Source: Sva-07 sp963743825
GTDB lineage: Bacteria; Actinomycetota; Acidimicrobiia; Acidimicrobiales; Ilumatobacteraceae
Assembly (NCBI GenBank): GCA_963743825.1
Contig: CAVURC010000011.1
Span: forward strand, 1 to 64,000
DNA: 64,000 nt
Reading direction: 5' to 3'
Below, piece by piece: positions 8,657 to 17,475 of this stretch (position 1 is the stretch's first letter; each line of letters begins with the position of its first letter). The position numbers and the translations under genes are program-made. Under the pieces are notes generated by a model. That model had not been told where the DNA came from and did no database searches. It saw only the letters and a list, made by a program, of their open reading frames with translations.

Positions 8657-10186
8657 GCTGTGGTCCTTCCAGTTGGATCGACGGGCGACAGACTCGCCCA
8701 GAGGTGGTGCACTGCGTACGAGCGCCACGGGGCCCAGCCGTGGGCCCGTTCGGCCTCGACGCCGATCGCGTCGAGCGCATGGCGGACGCCGAGATCGGCG
8801 TCGAGGAACATGTCGGGGTGGGCGAGGCCGCGCATCACGACGTAGTCGGCCGTCCACGGCCCGACCCCGCGCAGCCTCAGGAGCTGCTCGCGGGCGACGG
8901 CCGGATCGGCGCCGACGTGCAGCTCCACATCGCCGGCGAGCACTGCGGCGGCGAGACGCCGGATCGTGTCTCGCCGAGCCTGCGGCATCGAGAACGCCTC
9001 GTCCGGTGCGGCGACGAGTTGCTCGGGCCGCGGGAACAGTCGGTTGACCGCATCGAAGGACACGTCGACGGCATCGATCGGGGTACCGACCGCCTCGACG
9101 ATCCGGCTCGCCACGGTTCTGGCTCCGGCAACCGACACCTGCTGGCCGATCACGGCTCGCACGGCGGTCTCGAATGCATCGACGCTGGCCGGTGAACGAC
9201 GACCGGGGACGGCAGTCACGAGGGTCCGCATCACCGGATCACGGCCGAGCGCCTCGTCGACGGCCGTCGGGTCGGCATCGAGGTCGAGCAGTCGTCGTAT
9301 CCGTTGAACGGCGGCGGCGAGGTCGCCCCACGACGTCAACGCCAGCCGGGCGGCGACGTGGTCGTCGTGGGCGACGAGACCGACCACACCCGGCCCGCCC
9401 GGCAGGTCGAGGCTTCGACGGTAGGTCACACCATCCCACGACTCCGTCGCGCCGATCGCCCGTTCGCCGATGAACGCCATCACCGCCTCGGCGGCGAATG
9501 GTTGGCGCACCGGCAACCTCACGGCGATCGCCGACCATCCGCCACGCGTCCCGCCACCCACCCCTGCCGGAGATTCGGAGTCGTTGTTGCGCTGAGCGCC
9601 ACGGTCACTCCGAATGTTGGGGTGTCGGGAGGTTCGTAGTGCCGTCGGCGACGTGGCGAACACGCTGCGGATGGTGTCGTTGAACTGTCGGACGCTGCCG
9701 AAGCCGGCGGCGAACGCGACATCGGTGAGCGGCATCGTCGTCGTCTCGACGAGGAGACGCGCCGTGTGCGCTCGTTGGGCCCGCGCAATGGCGAGCGGGC
9801 CTGCGCCGAGTTCGTCGGTGAGCACACGGTTGAGGTGGCGTTCGCTGTAGCCGAGCCGGCGGGCGAGGCCCGGGACGCCCTCTCGTTCGACGAAACCGTC
9901 GGCGATGAGACGCATCGCCCGCGCCGACGACGTCCTGGCGCACGTTCCACTCGGGCGATCCCGGCGAGGCATCCGGTCGGCACCGCTTGCAGGCCCGGAA
10001 CCCGTGCTGCTGGGCCGTCGCTGCGGTGGCGAAGAAGTCGACGTTGGTCCGCTTCGGAGTGATCGCCGGACAACTCGGCCGGCAGTAGATGCCGGTCGTG
10101 CGCACCGCCGTCACGAACCATCCATCGAAGCGCTGGTCGCGGCTCTGGACGGCGACGTAGCAATGGTCGGGATCGAGCGGAGGCAC
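8653..10186 (-). CDS. alkA: Ada-AlkA fusion: methylphosphotriester sensor, AraC-type HTH and 3-methyladenine DNA glycosylase; frameshift
   Basis: Three-part alkylation-response protein of about 510 residues. Residues 1-80 form the Ada zinc domain, with the acceptor cysteine region Y-C-R-P-S-C-P and the later C-K-R-C pair. An AraC-type HTH follows (L-A-R-R-L-G-Y-S-E-R-H-L; F-A-A-G-F-G-S-V-R-Q-F), then an AlkA N-terminal domain and the HhH-GPD glycosylase, with I-G-Q-Q-V-S, the hairpin L-R-G-V-G-P-W-T-A-D-Y and the catalytic Asp downstream. The zinc domain and HTH are in different frames, joined near 9925. GTG 10186 is the best start. It heads an operon with ogt (ATGA overlap). The Ada part probably activates the operon after methylation. 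Confidence 0.87.
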
Positions 10187-10283
10187 GCACCCATCATGCC
10201 CGACCGACCGACGTTCGACGAGCGGAAATCGGACATCTCGATCGACGCCTCGATCGGACGTCTCCGAGAGCCGGACGTACCCG

Positions 10284-11542
10284 TCAGTCGCCGGCGACGG
10301 GGTGTACGAGACGGAGTGGTCCACGTGGGACGGGCCGGCTTCCGGCGAGCCGGCGGGAACGAGCCGGAATCGCAACAGGTAGAGCCCGAGCAGGCAGAAC
10401 ACGACACCCCCGAGGAACCCGAGCTGTTTGCCGACGACCTGGGCGAACGCGCCGATCAACAGGCCTCCGGCGACCGAACCGACCTCGAAGAACATCGTGA
10501 ACGAACTGACGGCCCACGCCCGGTCGCTGTCGCTGGCCCGATTGACGGTGAGCGCGAAGCAGCGACGGATAGTTGAATGCCATCCCGAACCCGACGAAGA
10601 CCGCCGCGATCCACAGCGCAGGAATCGTCGGGAAGGCTGCAAGCATCGCGAGACCGATCAACACGTTGCTGAGCGCGATCGTGACCGCTCGACGAGGGCC
10701 GAGCCGTTCGGGCAGGGTCGCTCCGAACAGGCGCACGAGCACCGACACGAGCGCATAGACGGCGAAGAGGGCGCCTGAACTGGCCATGCCGACCGATCGC
10801 GAGTAGTCGGGCACGAACGCCCCGAACGCCGAGAATGCGGCGACGCCACAGGCGAGGACCAGGCCGGGCATGATCGCGGCCGGATGGATCAGCCGGCGAC
10901 GCCCGGTGGCGGTGACTGCCGACGCGATCGTGTCGTCGATCACGTCGTCGGGCTCGACACGCGCGGGCGCGAACAGTGCGAGCCCGCGGCCAGGAATGCG
11001 AAGAGACCGGCCACGACGAACGCCCGCTCGAAGTTCGTGTCATCGAGCAGCGCCTCGCCGATGATCGGCCCCATGCCGATACCGCCGAACACCGCGACCG
11101 AGAAGTAGCTCGCTCCCTCGGCGCGTCGATCGCGGGGCGACATGTCGGCGATCAGCGTGGCCGCGCCGACGAACACTGCGGCCTCGCCGATCCCCGTCAG
11201 GCCGCGTAAGGCCAGGAGTTGCCAGAACTCGCTGATCTGACTCGACGCGATCCCGCTGAGGCCGGCGATGGCCGCTCCGCCGACCATGAGCACGCGTCGT
11301 CCATATCGATCGGCGAGTCGGCCGAGCAACGGCCGAGCACAGATTGCCGCCAGGGCGAACACGGCAACGGTCACGCCGATGCTGAACTCACCTTCGCCCA
11401 GCGGCCCCTCGATGAACAGCGGCACGATCGGGACGAGCATCCCGATGTAGACGAAGAACACGAACGCGACACCGGTCACGATGAGGAAGGGGCGGGTCAG
11501 CAAGGACTCGCGCTCCGTTCCACCATTCGTGACCGTCGACAT
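10284..11542 (-). CDS. Major facilitator superfamily transporter, two frameshifts
   Basis: Twelve-helix-type transporter read in three frame segments: 11542 to about 10983, then to about 10562, then to the 3' end. The first break has GGG where GG would restore the reading. Landmarks are the loop-2 motif G-R-L-A-D-R-Y-G-R-R, R-G-L-T-G-I-G-E-A and, in the second half, R-L-F-G-A-T-L-P-E-R-L-G. ATG 11542 is followed by a short hydrophilic N-terminus and the first helix. The substrate cannot be told; drug or metabolite efflux is typical for this group. The 3' end is uncertain: the last frame has no stop before the Ada domain, so another indel near 10284 is suspected. True fusion to Ada is unlikely. 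Confidence 0.75.
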
Positions 11543-11554
11543 CCCCCCATCCAA

Positions 11555-11609
11555 CCCGAAATGTGCGCCGATATGCCCACCCCGTGCACACCACAGCACA
11601 TTTTTCGGG
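11555..11609. repeat. Dispersed palindrome, family B copy 1 (degenerate)
   Basis: Outer arms CCCGAAA-TGTGC and GCACA-TTTTTCGGG enclose a degenerate middle. The same ends bound the elements at 27.1 kb and 62.7-62.8 kb. It lies between the transglutaminase stop and the MFS start. The T5 run next to CGGG could give weak Rho-independent termination on one strand. Confidence 0.65.
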
Positions 11610-11621
11610 TCGAGAGCGGGG

Positions 11622-12509
11622 TCAGATGCGGGAGACGTCGACGGAGACCGCCAACGACTGCGCCGAGGCGGGGCCGACGACCACGCCGCGCACGGGCGCC
11701 ACGTCGGCGTAGTCACGCCCCCATCCGATCGTGACGTGACGCGACGGTGCCACGATTCCATTCGTCGGATCGAAATCGAGCCAGCCGTGGTCGGGAATCC
11801 ACACCGAGCACCACGCATGCGTGGCATCGACGCCGATCAACTTCGGTTCACCCGGCAGCGGTTCGGTTTCGATGTACCCGCTCACGTACCGAGCGGCCAG
11901 GCCGAGCGTGCGCAGGCACCCGACCGCGAGATGGGCGAAGTCCTGGCACACGCCGCGCCGTTCCGCGAGCACCGAATCGAGCGGCGTGCTGACCTCGGTG
12001 AACGACGGGTCGAACGCGAACGTCTCGAAGATCTGCGTACAGAACGCAACCGTGGCCTCGACGATCGGTCGACCCGGCCGGAAGGCGCTCGACGCCAGTT
12101 CGAACAGCGCCAGCCGGTTGGCGTTGACGGTCACGAAACGCGACGGCGCAGCGAACGGGACGACGTCGAGTGCCACCGGGCCTCGCAGGCCCGCCACGGT
12201 CGCCGCCGCCCGCTCCCACGCCATGTCGACCCGCGGGAGTTCCTGCGCCCAGACGATCGCCTCGGTGATCGCCTGCACGGTGAGGCCGTCGTGCGGCCGG
12301 TGCAGACCGAATTGGACCACCCGGTTGCCGAAGATGTCGATGCGCTCGTCGTACTCGTCGGGTTCCGGATCCGTGGTCACGACCGACGAGATCACGTTCT
12401 GCGACGGTGTCGGCCGGGCGAGCACGCAGGCGACGCTGTATCCGTCGAGCATCGTCGCGCCGTACAGGTAGCCGGTGAGATGGACCACCCGGTATCGCTG
12501 GCCCGCCAT
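11622..12509 (-). CDS. Transglutaminase-like cysteine protease of the ATP-grasp/alpha-E cluster
   Basis: Protein of 295 residues with the bacterial transglutaminase N-terminal beta domain (about residues 5-130) and a papain-like transglutaminase core. The catalytic triad is Cys188 (R-R-G-V-C-Q-D-F-A-H), His231 (T-H-A-W) and Asp247 (F-D-P-T-N). No signal peptide is seen, so it is probably cytoplasmic. It starts one base after the stop of the ATP-grasp/alpha-E fusion, as last gene of a four-gene operon. In the predicted peptide-modification systems with these partners, such enzymes are thought to cleave or transfer amide bonds made by the ATP-grasp protein. Activity on a real substrate is unknown. 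Confidence 0.9.
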   Translation of the reverse strand: MAGQRYRVVHLTGYLYGATMLDGYSVACVLARPTPSQNVISSVVTTDPEPDEYDERIDIFGNRVVQFGLHRPHDGLTVQAITEAIVWAQELPRVDMAWERAAATVAGLRGPVALDVVPFAAPSRFVTVNANRLALFELASSAFRPGRPIVEATVAFCTQIFETFAFDPSFTEVSTPLDSVLAERRGVCQDFAHLAVGCLRTLGLAARYVSGYIETEPLPGEPKLIGVDATHAWCSVWIPDHGWLDFDPTNGIVAPSRHVTIGWGRDYADVAPVRGVVVGPASAQSLAVSVDVSRI

Positions 12510-12510
12510 G

Positions 12511-14820
12511 TCAGCCGCGCCCCATCATCCGCGGGTCGACCGGGGCCGCCAGATACGAACCGACGACGTCGCGTGCGAGGAGATCACATCCGGCGAACAC
12601 CTCCGCGAGCGTGGTGACCGTGGCCTCGATCGAGTCGAACGAGGCCACCTCGAGCGACGCCAACACTGCCGACGCAGTGTCGACGCCGAACTGCCAGCCG
12701 AGGCGACTCGCCTGGTGGCGCACACCCCGAATCGCCGCCGCTGCCGCCCGCGGATTGTGGACCTCGGCGACGAGGAGATGCAGTGCCGTCTCGAGCTCGA
12801 CGTCGCTGCGGTGGCGCCGACGATACGCAACGAGGCTCTCGTTGGAGGCGAGCACGATCTCGACGAGTCGCTGTCGTTGGAAGTCGAGTCGGTGGTCGGC
12901 GTACTCGTCGGCATCGTCCACGCCGCCGTGCGGGCGAAACGGTGACACCACCAGCGCACGCTCCCCGCCCTCGTGGAGACCGAACGCTCCACGCACGCCG
13001 TCGATCACCCCGAACGCCCGCTCGAGACGCCGGCCGACCTCACCGAACCGCCACGCCGGGCCGTGCACGACACTCTCGTTCCACAACCCCACGAGCGAGG
13101 CGAGGTCGACGAGTATCGATTCCAGGTGACGGCCGTCGATCCGAGCGATGTCGACCACCGACGGCGACGAACCGTCCGTGCCCAAGAGCCATCGCAGCTG
13201 CGCGCGCGACTCGGCGAGCCGAGCGAGCATGCGCCCCCCGGTCACCGAGAAGAATTCGCGCACCGACGATGCCTCGGCGAGGAACGATCCCAGCTGATGC
13301 GCGAGCGCCTCGACGGCCAACGCGAACGTGGCCCCGGCCCGATCAGTCGCCTGCGGGTCGATGCGATTGGTCACACCGGCCACGGCCGCCAACATGTCGA
13401 GTCCGTGCACGACCCACGGTTCGGCCACCTCGGAATCGACGAGACCGCTCGTGCGATCGAGCACCACCTCCATTGCACGAGCGATGAGCTCGGCACGCTC
13501 CATTGCCCGGCCCGCCCAGAACAGCGCCTCTGCGGCGCGGGTCGGAACCGATGCGATCAGGTCGACCTGCGGCAGCGGCTCCCGGCGGCGGATCTCGGGG
13601 GGCGCGACCGTTCCACCGACGACCCACACGTCCTTCGCGGTGGCAAGCGTGGGCCTCATCGGATCGTCACCGGCGGCCATCACGCGGGCACTTCCGCCCT
13701 GGAGCACGTCGATGCCCTTGTCGCTCGCCACGAGGTGCAGTCGCAACGTGACCGCCCGATCGACCGTACCGATCCCGTCGAAGCTGGGAGACGTCGCCCA
13801 CGCCGTATCGGCACGCTCCTCGGCCGACATGAACGGCAGCGGCCACGTGCCCTGGTAGTCCGAACTCCGGCCCGTGAGCCACGCACCGGCGGAGTCCCAG
13901 TACTCACCGAGCGCCGGATCCTCCAGCACGCCACATCCGTGGGCGTTGGCGAGGCTCACACCGCGTGACCGCGCAGCCAGCAGCAGCCCGGGGACACCGA
14001 CACTGCCTTCGGCGTTGACCTCCATGGGATCGGCACGATCGTCCTCGAGTCGGCGGAACAGGACGTCGACGGGTTCCAGACCCGCCAACGACCGCAGCCA
14101 CACGCGACGTTGACGCACGACCAGATCCGCACCCTCGGCCAGGTTCAGACCGAGCCTGGTGGCGAGGTACGACTGCTCGACGTACGACGGATGGTCGACG
14201 CCACCCGACAGCACGACGATGCGCGGGTTACGGGTCGCGGCGACGTCGGCGAGGCCATCGCGCAGGCGATCGGCGAACGGATCGAGCGACCGCAGGGCAC
14301 GACCGGCCGGGAGCCGCGAGATCACGTCACGGTGCACACGGCCCGACACCGAACGCCCGAGCAACGCATAGCCCACGCCGGCGGGCGCGTCGGTGAGATC
14401 ACGCACGACACGCCAGCGACCCGACGCATCACGAATGACGTCGACCGCGTAGTTGGTCATCCACCGACGATGCGGCCGCGTGCCGAACGCCGCCAGCCGG
14501 TACTTCGGGCTCCCCCACAACGCGATCGGATCGACCACCGCGTCCCGAAGCACCGTCCGCGCCCCGTAGAGATCGCCGAGAATCGCTTCGAGCATCTGCA
14601 TCCGGGCGATGGCGCCGTCGGCGAGTGCCACGAACTCGTCGCCGTCGATCACCAGCGGCACCGGGTCGAGGCGCCACGGACGCGACTCGATCCCCACCAT
14701 CCGTCCATCGGTGCGCAGTGGAAGGTCGTGGACGATGTGGCCGGCGCCTTCGGCTGCGAGGAGTCGATCGTGGTCGACCTGCCTCGCCCCCAGATCGGCG
14801 AACCCGGCGATCGACGACAT
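12511..14820 (-). CDS. Circularly permuted ATP-grasp fused to an alpha-E domain
   Basis: Two-domain protein of 769 residues. Residues about 60-400 are a circularly permuted ATP-grasp domain (DUF404/407 type), with W-G-S-P-K-Y-R, V-V-L-S-G-G-V-D-H-P-S-Y-V-E, N-A-H-G-C-G-V-L-E-D-P and D-K-G-I-D-V-L-Q-G-G. Residues about 430-750 are an all-helical alpha-E domain (DUF403): S-V-P-T-R-A-A-E-A-L-F-W-A-G-R-A-M-E-R-A-E. The same two domains occur as separate proteins immediately upstream, so this is a second, fused copy. ATG 14820 lies 26 bases after the stand-alone alpha-E gene. ATP-grasp enzymes of this group are predicted amide (peptide) ligases. The product is unknown. Confidence 0.9.
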   Translation of the reverse strand: MSSIAGFADLGARQVDHDRLLAAEGAGHIVHDLPLRTDGRMVGIESRPWRLDPVPLVIDGDEFVALADGAIARMQMLEAILGDLYGARTVLRDAVVDPIALWGSPKYRLAAFGTRPHRRWMTNYAVDVIRDASGRWRVVRDLTDAPAGVGYALLGRSVSGRVHRDVISRLPAGRALRSLDPFADRLRDGLADVAATRNPRIVVLSGGVDHPSYVEQSYLATRLGLNLAEGADLVVRQRRVWLRSLAGLEPVDVLFRRLEDDRADPMEVNAEGSVGVPGLLLAARSRGVSLANAHGCGVLEDPALGEYWDSAGAWLTGRSSDYQGTWPLPFMSAEERADTAWATSPSFDGIGTVDRAVTLRLHLVASDKGIDVLQGGSARVMAAGDDPMRPTLATAKDVWVVGGTVAPPEIRRREPLPQVDLIASVPTRAAEALFWAGRAMERAELIARAMEVVLDRTSGLVDSEVAEPWVVHGLDMLAAVAGVTNRIDPQATDRAGATFALAVEALAHQLGSFLAEASSVREFFSVTGGRMLARLAESRAQLRWLLGTDGSSPSVVDIARIDGRHLESILVDLASLVGLWNESVVHGPAWRFGEVGRRLERAFGVIDGVRGAFGLHEGGERALVVSPFRPHGGVDDADEYADHRLDFQRQRLVEIVLASNESLVAYRRRHRSDVELETALHLLVAEVHNPRAAAAAIRGVRHQASRLGWQFGVDTASAVLASLEVASFDSIEATVTTLAEVFAGCDLLARDVVGSYLAAPVDPRMMGRG

Positions 14821-14846
14821 CAGTGTCGGTTGGGATCAGGCATCGC

Positions 14847-15773
14847 TCAGTGCACGACGTACTGCTCGTGCATGACCCTGTCGAGCCGCGCCAACGCAAT
14901 CTGGACATCCTCCATCGCGGCGTCGAGCGCTGCGCCGTCGTCGGCAGTCGGGTGGCTGCGACGGAGTTGACGGTCGGCCGCCTCGACGGCACCGAGCACC
15001 GTCGAATACTCCGGGAGACGCAGGATCGACGTGCGCATCTCGGCCAGGCATCCGGCGACCGAGCGCGGAAAGCGATGATCGAAGAGGAGAAACCTGACCA
15101 CCGCCGGACCACTGATCGGTCCCCGACTCGCCCGTTGGTACATCTGGAGTGCCGAGAGGGAACGCAGCACGCCCATCCACTGCACCTCGGCGAACTCGTC
15201 GACTTCACCGAACGGCACCGACAGCAACGTCGCCGCCCTGACCCCGAGCACGCGCGTCGTCATGTCGGCGCGCTCGATGTAGCGACCGAGCCGCCACATC
15301 TCGAACACCTCGTCACGCGTCATCGTCGACTGCATGACACCGTCGAGACGTCGACTCTCGTCGATCACCCGGGCGAGGAATCGGTCACGACGCCGCCGCT
15401 CGACGGACGTGACCGCGGCGCCGCGGACGTAGATCGACAGATCGTTCAGCGTCTGCCACGCCTCACGCGGCAGCACCTCCCGGCACGTCCGCAGGTTCTC
15501 GCGACTGTGATCGACGGTGTTGACGATGCTGTTGGGATGCTCACGGTCGGCGATGAGGAACTGCGCCACCTGGTTCTCGTCGGAGCCACTGACGGCCGGC
15601 AGCCGGACGCTGCTCCCCGAGATCGTCACCAACGGGCTCCAACGCGACGACGCCGTCGGGAGGTCGGCGAGCACGTCACCGTACGCTCGCAGCACGCGCG
15701 CCGAATCCTCGGCACGCTCGATGTACCGGGCGGCCCAGTACATGCGATCGGCGACCCGTGACAGCAGTGCCAT
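14847..15773 (-). CDS. Alpha-E domain protein (DUF403)
   Basis: All-helical protein of 308 residues. It opens with L-L-S-R-V-A-D-R-M-Y-W-A-A-R-Y-I-E-R-A-E, the hallmark of the alpha-E family, and repeats a similar helix near residue 170 (M-W-R-L-G-R-Y-I-E-R-A-D). No transmembrane segment is seen. The ATG shares one base with the stop of the ATP-grasp gene (TGATG), so the pair should be made in fixed ratio. Alpha-E proteins are always found with circularly permuted ATP-grasp and transglutaminase partners and may present or shape the substrate. No reaction has been assigned that I know of. Confidence 0.9.
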   Translation of the reverse strand: MALLSRVADRMYWAARYIERAEDSARVLRAYGDVLADLPTASSRWSPLVTISGSSVRLPAVSGSDENQVAQFLIADREHPNSIVNTVDHSRENLRTCREVLPREAWQTLNDLSIYVRGAAVTSVERRRRDRFLARVIDESRRLDGVMQSTMTRDEVFEMWRLGRYIERADMTTRVLGVRAATLLSVPFGEVDEFAEVQWMGVLRSLSALQMYQRASRGPISGPAVVRFLLFDHRFPRSVAGCLAEMRTSILRLPEYSTVLGAVEAADRQLRRSHPTADDGAALDAAMEDVQIALARLDRVMHEQYVVH

Positions 15774-17251
15774 CAGTGATCCGCCTGCTGTTGTGACTGC
15801 TGCTGTGATTGCGCGGACACCGAGCCATCGCCGGCGCCCCATTCCGGATGGGTGTCGACGATCCAGGTGTCCTTGCTGCCGCCTCCCTGCGATGAGTTCA
15901 CGACGAGCGATCCCTTGGTCAGCGCCACCCGCGTGAGGCCGCCGGCGGTCACATAGCTGTGTTCGCCGGTGAGGATGAACGGACGCAGGTCGAGGTGGCG
16001 TGGCTCGATGCCGTCGTCGACGAGCGTCGGGGCCGTCGACAGGTCGAGGATGGGCTGGGCCACCCAGTTGCGCGGGTCGGCCAGAATGGCCGCCGCGGCA
16101 GTCTCCAGTTCCTCGCTCGACGCCCGGTTGCCGATCACGATGCCATAGCCGCCGCTCTCGTTGGCCGGCTTCAGCACCAGGTCGCCGATGTTCGCGAGGA
16201 CGTGCTCGCGTTCGTCGTCGTACATGCACCGGAAGGTGGGCACGTTGGGGATCAGAGGCTCCTCCCCCAGGTAGAAGCGAATCATGTCGGGCACCCAGGC
16301 GTAGACGCACTTGTCGTCCGCGACGCCCGCTCCGGGCGCGTTGGCGATCCCGACGTTGCCGGCCTTCCAGGCTCGCATGAGACCTTCCACTCCGAGCGTC
16401 GACTCGGGCAGGAACACCTCCGGGTCGATGAACAGGTCGTCGATGCGCCGGTAGATCACGTCGACTCGTTCGAGTCCCTGGATCGTCTTCATGTACACGC
16501 AGTCGTCGTCGCCGACCACGAGGTCCTGGCCTTCGACGAGTTCGGCGCCCATCCGCTGGGCCAGGAACGAGTGCTCGAAGTACGCCGAGTTGAAGACGCC
16601 CGGGGTGAGCACGACGATCGTCGGGTCGTGGCGATCGGCGGGGGCGAGCGAGCTGAGGAGTTTGTTGAGTTCGTCGGTGTAGGCGTCGACCGGGCGGATC
16701 CGGTACCGCTGGAACAGCTCGGGGAACGCCCGCTTCGCGATGGCCCGGTTCTCGAGCACGTAGCTGACCCCGGACGGCACCCGCAGGTTGTCCTCGAGCA
16801 CGTAGAGCCGGCCGTCGCCGGCCCGCACGAGATCGGAGCCCGAGATGTGCGCCCACACGCCGAACTTGGGATGGACGCCCCGGCACTCCGGGCGATAGTT
16901 GGCCGAATCGGCAAGGAGCTCCGCAGGGAACACGCCGTCGCGAATGATCTGCTGGTCGTTGTAGATGTCGTCGATGAAGCGGTTGAGTGCTCGCAGGCGC
17001 TGGGCGAGCCCACGCTCGACGACACTCCACTCGTCGCCGTCGATCAACCGGGGAATGATGTCGAACGGCCAGGCGCGGTCGATGTTCTCGCCGTCGGAGT
17101 AGACGGTGAACGAGATGCCCATGGTGAGGATCTCGAGGTCGGACACGCGTTGACGCTCGCGAACCTCGTCGAGCCCGATGCGATGGAGCAACTCGATCAG
17201 GTCACGCGCGATCGGCCGCGGACTCCCGTCGACCTCCAGCAGCTCGTCCAC
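15773..17251 (-). CDS. Stand-alone circularly permuted ATP-grasp protein (DUF404/DUF407)
   Basis: Predicted peptide or amide ligase of 492 residues and first gene of the operon. Landmarks: F-D-I-I-P-R-L-I-D-G-D-E-W near residue 65, the DUF407 core V-L-T-P-G-V-F-N-S-A-Y-F-E-H, N-A-P-G-A-G-V-A-D-D-K, K-P-A-N-E-S-G-G-Y-G near residue 340, and K-G-S-L-V-V-N-S-S-Q-G-G-G-S-K-D-T near the end. The C-terminal tail is Gln/Ser-rich. I chose GTG 17251 because the codons upstream show no family similarity and pass through a palindrome. It overlaps the alpha-E start. Together with the fused copy downstream the operon has two ligases, two alpha-E domains and one transglutaminase. Confidence 0.9.
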   Translation of the reverse strand: MDELLEVDGSPRPIARDLIELLHRIGLDEVRERQRVSDLEILTMGISFTVYSDGENIDRAWPFDIIPRLIDGDEWSVVERGLAQRLRALNRFIDDIYNDQQIIRDGVFPAELLADSANYRPECRGVHPKFGVWAHISGSDLVRAGDGRLYVLEDNLRVPSGVSYVLENRAIAKRAFPELFQRYRIRPVDAYTDELNKLLSSLAPADRHDPTIVVLTPGVFNSAYFEHSFLAQRMGAELVEGQDLVVGDDDCVYMKTIQGLERVDVIYRRIDDLFIDPEVFLPESTLGVEGLMRAWKAGNVGIANAPGAGVADDKCVYAWVPDMIRFYLGEEPLIPNVPTFRCMYDDEREHVLANIGDLVLKPANESGGYGIVIGNRASSEELETAAAAILADPRNWVAQPILDLSTAPTLVDDGIEPRHLDLRPFILTGEHSYVTAGGLTRVALTKGSLVVNSSQGGGSKDTWIVDTHPEWGAGDGSVSAQSQQQSQQQADH

Positions 17252-17315
17252 GGCCCGACCGTATCCTGCGCCGACCCGCCGAGCACCCCCGCTGCGTTTC
17301 CTGCCGGTTCCCAAC

Positions 17316-17356
17316 GCGTGAACCGTGTGCGGCGCCACGCCGCACACTGTTCACGC
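17316..17356. repeat. Long interrupted palindrome upstream of the ATP-grasp operon
   Basis: Perfect 10-bp inner arms (GTGTGCGGCG / CGCCGCACAC, loop CCA) are flanked after one mismatch by 8-bp outer arms (GCGTGAAC / GTTCACGC). It lies 65 bases upstream of the ATP-grasp GTG. It may be an operator, a cruciform or another REP-type element; GTGAAC and GTTCAC echo family A. The rest of the 224-base gap to the next gene shows nothing I can name. Confidence 0.6.
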
Positions 17357-17475
17357 ATTCGACCCCGGATGCGGCGAAGACGGCGGCATTCGGGTCTGGC
17401 GTAGGTATCGTCCGAGCGCACGGGTTTCCCGATCGGCCGCCGGCCCGCTCAGGCACCAACGATCCAGGAGATGCC

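Noticed and set aside
9605..10642. Apparent fusion of MFS C-terminus with the Ada domain
   Set aside because: The linking stretch has no domain character and both genes have other frame breaks; an indel near 10284 is simpler than a transporter-repair fusion.
14847..17030. 727-residue frame joining the alpha-E protein to upstream sequence
   Set aside because: The upstream half is an Arg/Pro-rich shadow of the ATP-grasp gene; the real alpha-E start is the ATG at 15773 overlapping the previous stop.
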